Position numbers and translations under genes: made by a program. The notes below the pieces were generated by a model. The model did not search any database and had not been told where the DNA came from. It saw only the letters and a list, made by a program, of their open reading frames with translations. Shown piece after piece: positions 1 to 11,194 of a stretch of DNA of 64,000 nt. Each line of letters opens with the position of its first letter. Within the stretch, counting starts at the first letter, position 1. This DNA comes from Ceratodon purpureus (Eukaryota; Streptophyta; Bryopsida; Pseudoditrichales; Ditrichaceae). The stretch lies in assembly GCA_014871385.1 (NCBI GenBank), contig CM026424.1, forward strand, positions 6,129,320-6,193,319, written 5' to 3'.

Positions 1-3000
1 TATCGATGTGGAGGGAAGAACTAACCAGGCGACCCCTGGATCTGTCCGAAGAAGAGGCTTGTGCTATTCTGGAGATTTCTTCAGATGAAACTGACACTAG
101 TGGTGAGAATGGCGAGGGTGAAGACGAGGGAAAGGCTACTGCTGGTAAGATATTCGGCCGTGTTGATGAGGAAATTCTCAAGCGACAGTACCGGAGATTA
201 GCTATGAGATATCACCCAGACAAGAATCCGCAAGGGAGAGAGAAGTTTGTGGCTGTCCAGAAAGCCTATGAACGATTGCAGGTGAACCTAGGGCTGTCTT
301 TTCACTTTTCACTGATTGATCTTTGTGCAAAAAGCACTTCCACGCATTGTTGTGCTTTTGGCTTCTTCTTTAACCCTGTGAAATTGTTCATTACAATGAC
401 CTGTTGTCGATTCACTTTTCTCGAATACTGAGCTTAAAGTAACTGTGGGCATAAATCAGGCAACACTACAAGGTCTGCAAGGTCCTCAACCTTGGCGTCT
501 ACAGCTTCTGTTGAAGGCCCAATGTATTCTTTTTAGTCGATATGGTAATGTATTGGAGCCCTTCAAATATGCTGGGTATCCAATGCTGCTAAACGTGATC
601 ACAATTGATCGTGAGGACAACACTTTCCTTTCTCCAGAGCGAGCACCATTGCTAGAAGCAGCTACTGAACTAGTATGGCTTACGTAAGTTCCAATACTTT
701 ACTTTTCGTGCTTTCTGTTCCCTTGTTTGGTTTGTTGAACATGCATGGTCTTCTCCAATATGAATCGGACAGTGGTCCCATCAATTATCTTGCCTTATTG
801 CTGAAACTGAGACTTTTTCTTAAGATGCGTGATGAATATCCAACGAATTTGTTTCTGTAGGTGTTGTTCGTCTGCTTTGAATGGTGAGGAGCTGGTACGC
901 GACGGAGGAATATCTCTGCTGGCGACTTTGCTAGCTCGATGTATGAGTGTTGTGCAGAAGACAACGCCCTCAACAGATCCAGCTGCTGTTATTGTCAGCA
1001 ACATTATGCGCACTTTTGCAGGTTACAGATGCCCCATCTTCAGTGATGTTTCTTTCTCTTTTAATGGTTCGAGACAGGTTTTGGGACGTCCTTAGTGAAA
1101 TTATGTCAGTTTCGGACTCTGATAGTAAGGACTTGTTTGGATGTGGGTTGCGTGCCAGGTTTGAGTACGTTTGAAAGTGCACGTCAAGAGATGCTTCATT
1201 ATGCAGGATTCACCGTTGATGTAGTACACTGCTGTGAGCTAGAGTTGGCAACTACAGCAGTTGAGGCTGCATTACAAACTGTTGCTCATCTGGCAGCATC
1301 ATCGAAGCTCCAAGATGCACTTCTGAAGGCTGGTGTGATATGGTCAGTTTGTTGTGCCATTTTTGTCGATTTATTTGTTTCGGGATCAAATGTTCTACGT
1401 AATCTGCCGTCTTGCTCTTAGGGCATTGTGCCCATAAAGTGTAATCTTCATTATGTCGAGTTTAGGAGTCGCTTTGATCATTTCGTATCCCTTCAAATTG
1501 TGCCTTGACAATGTGATTGATATTACTGGTGTTAGTCGTATCACGTATCAACATCTAGTGACGACTCCTTAATTATTTGCATATTGATTACATAAAGTCC
1601 AAGCTCCTGGTGCTTTTCCTGAGGTTGATGAGGGCCATATTTTGATGTTAGTAGTTGTTTGTTTCAGGTACTTGGTACCTTTGCTTCTGCAGTACGACTC
1701 CACGGCTGAGAACAGCTCTGCAAGTGGACCTCAAATTGGGAATAGTATTCAAGCATCTAAGAATATGCATGCGATGCTTGCAGTCCGTGCATTAGCAAGA
1801 TTAGCTGGTCTCCTTGAGGACGACCTTTATACCCCTCCTAATGAGGTTGCCGCTAAAGCTTTGCGGGAGATGTTAACTCCAAAACTTGCTGCCATGCTGA
1901 GTAATGAGTCCCCTAGAGACTTGCTACGAAACCTCAACTCTAATGTGGAGTCTCCACAGGTCTGCCGAGTTCTATTTTTTCTTTATATCCCTCTTTTTTT
2001 GCTTCTTATTTGTTGATGTCAAGGGATATACACAGTAGTAATGACCAACAGGAGAAAAAGGCACTAGAATGCACCGTTTTGGGAAGTGGCCTAATTTCTG
2101 CTTTACTTCATCATCCTGTCCATATGTGTTTAACCGTGGTCAGCTCCTTTGTTCTCCCATGTTAATCCTAAGCCATCTTTTATTTTATTCTGATAAGTGG
2201 TGGTTGTGCAGGTAATTTGGAACTCAGCAATGAGGGCTGAACTGTTAAATTTTGTTGAGAATCAGCGCATGTCTCAGCTTGCGGATGGCACATATGACAT
2301 GCAAGCAGCGCAGAACTTCAAATACAAAGCCCTCATGAACGAGTTACATGTTGGTGATGTGTACTTGCGAGTCTTCAATGAGCAACCAGATTCAGAAATT
2401 ATGAATGAACAATATCTTTGTGAGTCTTTGGTGGATTTTATTAGCAACATTATGGAGGAGAGACAGAGATTATCAGAGGCTGAAGTTGTTCCTGAGCCTG
2501 AGCCTATCTCGCAAACTCGCTTAGAGACACGGCCAAGTGAAAACTCGTTGCCTCCAGTTCCAATTGAAGATGAGTCCGATGTCAAATCATCCACAGAGGA
2601 TGGAGAAGGGAAAGGAGACGATGTTTCTTCAGAAGCCACCAGCGATGCTAGTTCAAGCTCTTACGAGTCACCCGGGAGGATTCTTGTTAAGAAACTCACC
2701 ATGGCTTTGAAGGCATTGCAGGTCTGAATCTGAAACCCAACCCTTTTCAACATAATTCGCACCCTTTATGTGTTCTTCTTTCTATTCATCCTCAATTGAT
2801 GCTTCTTGGAGATTTAGAAGGAAGGTTGCTAGAGGAATCAAGCAGATTTCGTTTTCATACTTTGAAGCCAACTCTTTTGATGTCCTTATGCTTGCAGCTC
2901 TTGCAAAATGATATGAATACTCATGATGTTATTTGCGTGTTGCAGAATATTTTGAATGTAAATTCGGAGCTGACATCAGTTTTCTCCTCTAAAGAACGAC

Positions 3001-6000
3001 TGTCACCTTTGTTGAGTTGTTTACTGGACACTGGACCCTCTAGTGATCAAGTGCCGCAAATTTGCCTCGATGTCCTTGCAAGGCTCACCATGCAAGCATC
3101 GTGTGTACAAGCTTTGGCAGCTGACCGTTCAGCATTGCTTCTGCTCCTCCAGTTGTTGCACTGTGCTCCAGCTTGCAGGTCAGGCGCATTAAGAGTTCTG
3201 TATTCTCTTGCAAGTACTTCTGAACTTGCTTGGGCGGCTGCCAAGCATGGCGGGGTGGTGTACATTCTTCAGCTTGTTCTGCCTGGACAAGGTTTGTTAT
3301 TGATTCACCTGAAACCAGCCCGTCATTCAGCGTACTTTTTTTTATTAGATCTCAACGCGTGTGCACGGATAAGTTTTGGTGATATTTAAGAAACCTTTAG
3401 CTTTGGTTAAGTTTAGTTCATCAGGTTCTGAGGTTGCCAATTCGAGACACTTGGTTAGTATGGATTGCAAGTTTCATTCTTCCGGCATATCTTGCCATGC
3501 TCCTGACATTATTGCTGATTCATTTGCAACTTCTATGTTGCAGAGGAAGTTTCCATTCAGACGAGGATATCAGCAGCATCCTTGCTAGGAAAACTCATAG
3601 GACAGCCTATGCATGGGCCTCGAGTGGGGATAACTGTGGCACGGTTCCTCCCAGATGGTTTGGTTTCCGCCATACGTGATGGACCAGGGGATGCAGTAGT
3701 GGCAGCCTTGGAACAGAGTAGTGAGACACCAGAACTTGTATGGAGTCCTGCAATGGCTGCATCTCTTGGTGCGCAGCTGGCAACCATGGCGGCTGATCTG
3801 TACAGAGAGCAAACCAAGGGGAAAGTGGTTGAGTGGGATCTTCCTGAGACTTCATCTGGCCAGCAAGACGTCAATGAAGAACCTCAAGTGAGATTTTCCT
3901 TGATATTGTGCACTCTTGTATTTAGGAAAGTTAAGAGTATACCTATGAATGTAATTTCCTTGTTCTTGTTTCCTATTCTATGTCTCATACGCTGCTTTGG
4001 TTTGGCCTTTTTTGGTTGCAGGTCGGTGGTGTGTATGTTCGCTTGTTTTTGAAAGATCCAAAGTTTCCACTTCGAAATCCAAAGCGATTCTTAGAAGGCT
4101 TGCTTGACCAATACGTTACAGCAGCGGCAGCTACACATGCAAGGGGAGGGTCTCATGTGGACCCACAGCTTCCCCTACTCCTCTCTGCAGCTCTCGTGTC
4201 ACTGTTACGTGTCCAGCCCCTGCTTGCTGACCATGTTGCCTATTTGGGTTACGTCCCAAAGCTAGTTTCAGCTATGGCTAACGAAGGCCGTATCGTCTCT
4301 ACGGCTTCTTCTCAGCAGGTTTTAGTGAAAAGTGGGAGCCGAGAGGGGGAAGTTGTTTGGGAGGCTGAAGACGGGGAAGGGTTGGGGGGTCAGACTCCTC
4401 AAGAAATGGTGCGGTTGAGCTGCCTTCGGGTGTTGCACCAGTTGGCTGCCTCTACTGCATGTGCAGAGGCTATGGCTACACCTGGAATGGGTTCGCCCCA
4501 AGTAAGTGCATGGCTTTTTCATTTGTGTCTCTAGCGCTTCTACTCTTTGTTTGTGTCTATTGGTAGTGCGTGGGTCAAAAGTATTGATTGTCCTTCTTTG
4601 ATGAATCTTGCCTGTGACCTTCAACCCTAAACCACGAATCTGGTTTTCTTCAAATCGATTTTAAGATCAAGTTCATTTTATTTATTTTTGATTTCATAGA
4701 ATTCACGGCACTCTGTTTTGCATGAACTTCAGATTGTACCTCTCTTAATGAAGGCCATCGGATGGCCAGGAGGCAGTGTATTAGCACTGGAAACTCTTAA
4801 GAGAGTAGTTGCTGCAGGCAATCGTGCTCGTGATGCCCTTGTTGCTCAAGGATTGAAGTGAGTACTTTATTGCTTTTTCTGCCAGGAAAAATTGCTTTGC
4901 TGCTAGTTTATATGTTTCATGCAAGTGCGAGGAATCTATAGCCATTTGACTAATGAAAGCTGTCAAATCACATCTTGAGGTTGGCTGCTTCAATATAACC
5001 TTTACTTTCGATTGTTGGGCTACGAGATCGAATTTCATTTTGTGTCTCATGGATTCTTAATTGCTTGGTGATGTGTAGAGTTGGATTGGTGGAGATTTTG
5101 CTGGGTATTTTGGACTGGCGTGCTGGAGGAAGAAACGGTTTGTGTTCTCAAATGAAGTGGAACGAAAACGAAGCCTCTGTAGGCCGTGTCTTGGCTGTTG
5201 AGGTATGTTTCGTGACCTGTATTACCCGATCAATAGTTGACCTTGTTCAATCCAAAAGCGGCCTATTTGACCTTTGTACTTGACCAGCATCCTGATGGTT
5301 TAAAAGCCCAAGATGGAAGTACTGATATCGGATAAGATATTGTCAAAGTTCTACTTAGGGTCTTGCATTAATGTTGCATTAATGTTTGAGCTTCCTTGCT
5401 TTAGGTTGGAATTTTTTGTTAGAGGTGAAATTCCGAGTTTCCTTTATTTAGAGGTTATGGAAGTGAATTTTCTGCGACCTTGGCTATGTTGCTCCCGAGG
5501 GACTCAATTAGCTTCATTGTGGATGCTCAGCATCTTCTAAGAGACTCTGGATTGGGTTTGGTTGGGCCACAGGTTTTGCAAGCATTTGCTGGCGAGGGTG
5601 CACACTCAGCGAAAGTTCAAAATGTTTTGTCGTCGTCAGATGTATGATTTTTCTACTTTGTCTGATTTTGGTTAACCTTTGTCATTCAAATTCTACATGA
5701 ACATAATGAGGAGAACTTATAGGCAACTCAAGCATGTAGAAGTACAAAAGTACTATTTCCTTCTGCATCAGGTTTTATGCTTATTTCTTAAGGGTTGTTC
5801 TAGTGTGTTGCAACTGCTGACAAATGAGTAATTTGAAACCTGTTAGGTGTGGAATGCATACAAGGACCAGAGGCACGATCTTTTTCTACCTTCAAATGCC
5901 CAAACTGCTGCAGCAGGTATAGCTGGCCTCCTTGAGGACAAATCTGGAGCTGTAAAATATGCCCTTCCCTCACCTTCGTCCCGGTCAGCAGTGGTTCGAC

Positions 6001-6047
6001 TTTCTGGCACCCATCCTAGTTCCGATATTGGTGCAGGAAGACAGTGA
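1..6047 (+). CDS. GRV2: GRV2/KAM2/RME-8-type J-domain endosomal protein, C-terminal part (5' end outside window)
   Basis: Large peripheral endosomal protein (RME-8/DNAJC13 family) that recruits Hsp70 to endosomes for sorting and vacuolar traffic. I read 13 exons: 1-281, 460-683, 861-1021, 1159-1342, 1668-1959, 2212-2721, 2946-3291, 3544-3887, 4022-4501, 4733-4857, 5079-5202, 5573-5641, 5847-6047. Phases agree at every junction, giving about 1,110 residues and a TGA stop. The window opens just before the J domain: HPD is encoded at 213-221, in the context RYHPDKNPQGREKF. IWN-type repeats follow (VIWNSAMRAELLNF, ELVWSPAMAASL, VWNAYKDQ). The order of conserved blocks (GPQPWRL, AKHGGVVYIL, QPMHGPRV, PKFPLRNPKRFLEGLLDQY, LSCLRVLHQLAAS) matches my memory of Arabidopsis GRV2 from its J domain to its C-terminus. 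The N-terminal half lies upstream. No frame damage was seen. The gene is tail to tail with the MLO gene at 7055. Confidence 0.95.
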
Positions 6048-7054
6048 GCCATAGCGTTCCTGTCTTTAACTTTTTAGCTCTTTATGGGTTCTCTATTTGT
6101 GTAGTGTTCATTTTGTACACTTGTGATCCCTTCTATTCATTTATAATCATTCAGGCTGGCCTGCAGTCTGCAAGATTCCCAGGTTTTTTCTGGTAAATTT
6201 GAGATAGGTCTAGGATTTAGTTGGGATGTTGTTGAAGTTTGGCTTCATCAACTTGTAATTGGTCCAGCAGGGCGCGTGACGTTGTGACCGTCCTGAGCTC
6301 CTCAGAGGTTTCTTTGTTGCTCACCATAACTGTAAATAAATTTGCACTGTTAGATTCTCCCTTCAACGGGAGCGTCAGTTAGTCCATTTGTATAGAGTTA
6401 ACTTTTATAGGATTTTAGTCTAATTTTTTATATTTCATTTTTCCATGTTCTGGTCTTAACATTGATGGTTAAGAAAGATGCGATACTTAATAGGAGTGCC
6501 ACCCGTTTTGAGTGAGTATTACGCTGAGAGAGGTTGACATGCCACAAATGATTGGTGTTGCTTTGGAATCAATAAAACACACGAGTCATTGAGTCTTGTA
6601 TAAAGTATGATTTGTATCCACCAGTTTACAGTACCTTTACAGGGAATGAGCCTCTGCTTACGATGAGCCTAGAGTCGAAGTTGCTGTACTGTACTGTACA
6701 CTTTTGCGCAGGCAATCAAAGTATGTTCAATCGGCTCACATAATCGACCTGCCCCATAATCCCTTCAACACCGCAGGTAAAGTTGGGATTTGGGAATGTG
6801 GCAGATCCAGGAAACCATACTCGCAGTTTGGGTCTTGGGTCCATGGTCTATCGTAGCTGAGACGTCTAACCTCGAATTCGTGCTCCTGTCTATATTGAGC
6901 TTCATTTACTGATCGAACAAGAACTCCCGGTTTGCATCAGCTGTGAATGATGGACATTGTCCTAGAGAATCCTTTGGGTTCGAGAATGGAGGAGGACGAG
7001 CTTGGAGCTGGACGTCATCGATTGTTGGATCTTCCGAATCGGAGCCGGACGTCA
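6048..7054. other. Convergent intergenic spacer and 3' UTRs
   Basis: Spacer between the GRV2 stop and the stop of the first MLO gene on the other strand. It should hold both 3' UTRs. AATAAA-like strings occur near 6333 and 6569. Short forward open frames around 6.94-7.15 kb lie partly opposite the last MLO exon and are not supported as genes. No RNA gene or transposon was recognised. Confidence 0.5.
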
Positions 7055-10000
7055 TCAATGGTGGATCTCATGAACAGGAGCAGAGCTTTGACGTTGGAGG
7101 GCCCGGCTTTGAAAGGCGGGATGGGGTGTCAGGAACGGTAGCTTTGCAGGATTAGCTGTTGTCATTGTCGTTACGGTTGTCGTCGTCCCGGGTTGGTCTT
7201 TGACTACGCTGGAAGGTTGAACACGCTCCATCGAAAGTCCTGTTCGTAAACGTCGCTCCCATATACTCTGGGCTGTAGTTGGTGAAGGACTCCTGCCACA
7301 TCCATCAGCTAATTCAGCGAATTAAGTTCTACAAGTTTGAATGTCAAAGTGGGGGATGAGTGCACAGTGGCTAATTCATGGGGTTGACGATGTTAATCAT
7401 GACCTTTTACCTGTCAAGAGAACCCTCTTCCATCCTGAGATTCACGGATGGTGATGACCTGGCACTGTTTCCTTCTTGTGAACGACTGCCATCTTCTCGC
7501 TGAAGGGAGTGTCCCTGACTGATCCTAGATTTGAAATGGAGTATGAGGCTGCTGCTACTCATGAGTGTTGAACCATTACTTGTCTCAGTTGCGCTTGCAG
7601 CGTTTACTTTTAGCCTCTGCTTTGCATCCTTGTGCCATTGACGTAGGACTCGCTCTACGTGCTTTGAAAGAACCGCCTTCTTGTAGCTGCTGCCCATCTG
7701 AGAGCCACAACAGGGATCCACGTATTTTAGTGCTACGAGCGTTTACAGGAGCCAATGGGTTTTTTTCTTCTCAAAACCCTGAAATTCTCAGTTCGGCCAC
7801 CCCAAGACCATTTTTGGTGATTTTGAATTCAGAAATGGGGCCTGCGACCCCAAATTACTCTAGGAGTATCCCTCTAGAGATTTTAAAATAAAAAACCAAA
7901 AACTAGGGGATTCATCAACCCTGTCCCCGAAAAAAGGCTCGTAGCACTACATTACAGAGATCCCCACAACAGCTCCGTTAATAAGGACATCACGGAACAT
8001 GGCTATTGCCCAAGTGGATGAAATATTAAAAACCTCCCCAACCGTTTATTTTGCGTGATACGAAAAACTTCACAACATACCTGGGTAACAAGGGCGTAGA
8101 GAGGAAGTGTGCTGTAGCTAGAAAAAAGCAGTACAGCCAACCTGCACAAACCATTTGCAGATGAACACGATAGTTTATAGGTTATATTTCCTGCCGCTTC
8201 TTTTTTGCGACGGTATCTGCAACATCCAAAGAAAACATAATGACATCTAGGAACTCGTACCCAATTGTGAGGCGGCCGAAGACATAAGCCTTGTTGGTCT
8301 CCAAAAGGCAGGTATGATACCCAAATTGCCACTGCATCAGCGGTAAATTAATGATATTGATAGAGTCAGACCGTAGCTTAAGGAAGCGTTCAGCATGTTA
8401 TTGTGATATGAGTTGCAAGGGATTGGAAGAGAACTTCTCTTAAGGGATATGATGATTACCACATGCCAGACGAAAGTCGCAAACTCTGTCGCAGTCTCGA
8501 AAAGAACCAAGTGAATGATAGATAGGAGTAGCTTTGGTCGATTTAACCAGAAGAGCTGGTCGCGCGGCTTCAGCAAGACAGCCACCAGGGGACCCGGAAC
8601 GCCGGTGTTCTCTAACGCCAACGTTGCCACCACATGCTGTAGCTTGGTTCCCACAGTGAACACTACCTGTCGATTCAAGTTTCAACATAGTATATATCTG
8701 AACTCAAAATCATTGAATCGTCTTTATACACACAGTAAGTTGTCATTTCATACCAGGCAGCATTAGCGGTAATCATCTACAAGCATGCTAGTTTCGATCA
8801 TAGATATAATAACACTCACCGCAACAGGAATAAGGGACGTCCAAAAAAATAACTGCGCACCTGTGTATACCCACATCGAAGTCAGTCACCACGAATTACA
8901 TCTAGTCTTTAATTCATTCCTAATAGAATCAGAGAACGAGTTGAGAATTTGGCAAAGGTAAGGTACTGAAGTCCTTACCGTCAATGTTGAATATCCACAA
9001 AATGACGACGAATCCCCAAAGCCAAGAACTGCGGACAGATAAAACGGTTCAACTAAAAGATTTCTAGTTCATTGACAACCAGCTAGCCTGTGAGATGATC
9101 AAAGAATTAAATGATCGAACGAGAGCCTCGACAATGACAAAGCAATACCTTATGCCTACAATGGATTCGAATTCATCCTCCAAGGTCCGAACCATGTACG
9201 CATGGAAATCATACAAGTCCTTGAGATTATGCGTCTGCAAGTGTCACTCCACAGCCAGAGCATTGAGAACCGACTCCGAGTCTGAGAACAGAGCCACCAC
9301 TGAACCTAGATCTCATTTTGGGAAGAACGGTCCTTACAGTGATAAAGCTTAAGCGCAGGGCCAGGTAGTCAGCGCGAGGAACGTAAAATTGCTGGAAGAA
9401 ACAAACCTGTTGCAAGAGATGATTTCGCGGGCATCATTAGTGAAACAATTTTCCAAGACCATCGCTGGTACTAGAGAAATAATTGGCTATGGCAACCAAA
9501 ATAGCGCTACTTCCATTCGCAAGTGATTGCTTGAGGTCATGTGGACGAAGTAATCTTACCACCCATACAACAAACCTTGATCGGCTCCACGGCTCCGATG
9601 TGTGATACCGCACAAACGTCGATTGCCGCTTGTAGGATATGTTTCGAACTAGCTCTGCAAATCAAACTCAATTGGATGGGTGGGCGGGCTCAGTGAAATT
9701 CTATGTCAAATCAGGTAACATGATGGGAATGCACATGGTTTCGAACAAATCAATGAAGTGATGCTGCCGAAATAAAAGCAAGGCACCTTCATTTAAAATT
9801 CGATTGGTGTGAGATGTTACCGATCTAGTACACACCTGCCGTGGTTGCTTGGGACACTGCGGCGTGGGCTTCTCTCTCCCACTTCCTCCAGCGATAAACC
9901 TGCCTCGGATTATTTGTTGGATTCAATTAGTATTCCAACAGGATTCTGGGGTGTGATATTCGGGCAGTTTTTGGATGGGTCGTGTAGAACGATTCATGTG

Positions 10001-11194
10001 CAGGATGGTGAGACCACGTACCTTGATAAGAGCGAGAAGCATGGTGAGGCAAGAGAACACCACATGAAAGAGCGCCAACACGATGATGAAAGTGTGCAGC
10101 TGATGGAGTGTCTCCGGCGACGCGAATGGCTCGTATCCCTGTAATTTATATATCCACGTGACAGAGTTAGTGCAAGTCCAGTGGTCGTGGGATGTTCAGG
10201 GTTTCGCATCATTTCTAGAGGAATTGATGTGTTGATCAGAGGCTAGATACCTCATCACAAACTGTAGATGCTGCCTCTGCGGTAGCCAGGAGACGCCGGC
10301 GGTTTTCGGCCTCTTCCGTCGCGGAGTGAGGTCGTTTCGAGACCTCGCAGGGCGTCCATTTATTGTACACCGAGGATGAGATGCATACTTTGGACACGGG
10401 TTCTTGCAGAATTGTGATCGTCAACGAAATGAATCCCATCAACATCAGCTCTGCACATGAATGGAATAATCACAATCAGCGACCGTTCAAAACTATCTGT
10501 TTCCAAGTGGTGGTCAAAAGTATTGCTTTCCTAGAGGGGGGAAGCGCTTCACTGATTTCAGCAGGGGCCATAATAATATGTATTTCCATGTGTCTGACCA
10601 CGCGCTGCTAGCAATCAGCAGCTTCGTCGACGGAAAGATCGAGGACAATTGGAGACGAACTTAATGGTCACAATTAGGACAAGAGACATGCCATGCTTGT
10701 TAGATCAGGAAGTGGTGAAGCTGTGGTTTGAAAGACATAATTGTGTCTACGTTAGATTTAATCATAGCTCCGAACCAGTATTCTAATTCTAGCACCTCAA
10801 ATTGAACTCACCATCTTTCATTCTCTGTAAGGCTGCATAGAGTGGTTTTCGCTTTGTCTCTCGAAGGTACTGCAACCAAGCGGCAACAATCACCACAATG
10901 AGGTAGATTAGAAATCATACGAACTGATTGCTTGCTTACTAAGGTATAGTCTGCGAGAAAAGGCGTTCAGTGTTACTCGGCTTCCGTTGAACTCTGGTAG
11001 GATTCACAATATATTCGACAGTTGTATTGTGTGCACAGGGAGTTGATCACGAATCAGGTACGTACATGACCGAGGGAGCGGATGAGTCGTTCCACACCAA
11101 TGGAGATGAGGACGAAGATGATGGCCACCGTCGCCAGCGCCCAGGAGGGCGTGTACTCCAACGTTCTCGCTCCGGCGCTGCTACTTTCTGCCAT
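7055..11194 (-). CDS. MLO: MLO-family seven-transmembrane protein, copy 1 (590 aa)
   Basis: Plant MLO protein: a plasma-membrane seven-helix protein with a cytosolic calmodulin-binding tail, in a family tied to calcium signalling, tip growth and powdery-mildew susceptibility. I read 15 exons: 11194-11066, 10869-10812, 10450-10251, 10138-10022, 9899-9836, 9654-9560, 9406-9338, 9234-9149, 9028-8979, 8860-8820, 8666-8460, 8331-8261, 8141-8081, 7697-7411, 7292-7055. Lengths sum to 1773 nt in frame. The start gives MAESSSAGARTLEYTPSWAL, the usual MLO N-terminus. Hydrophobic segments lie near residues 16-38, 65-80, 147-167, 275-289, 294-315, 347-369 and 390-413. MLO hallmarks are YNKWTPC, RQSTFVRYH, KPRDQLFW and TLPLYALVTQMG. 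The calmodulin-binding helix KKAVLSKHVERVLRQWHKDA sits near 421-445. The last exon is weakly coding but keeps frame and ends like copy 2 (RALQRQSSAPVHEIHH). Intron 13 carries a small transposon. Confidence 0.93.
7730..7947. mobile_element. 218-bp MITE in MLO copy 1 intron 13, TA-flanked
   Basis: The segment begins GTGCTACGAGC and ends GCTCGTAGCAC, a perfect 11-bp terminal inverted repeat that extends imperfectly inward. It is flanked on both sides by TA (7728-7729 and 7948-7949). Length, lack of coding capacity and a TA duplication fit a non-autonomous Tc1/mariner-type MITE. It lies wholly inside an intron and leaves both splice sites intact. Confidence 0.7.

Noticed and set aside
6943-7155. 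Two overlapping forward frames of 64-70 codons
   Set aside because: They lie opposite the last MLO exon and differ in frame; no start context or domain.
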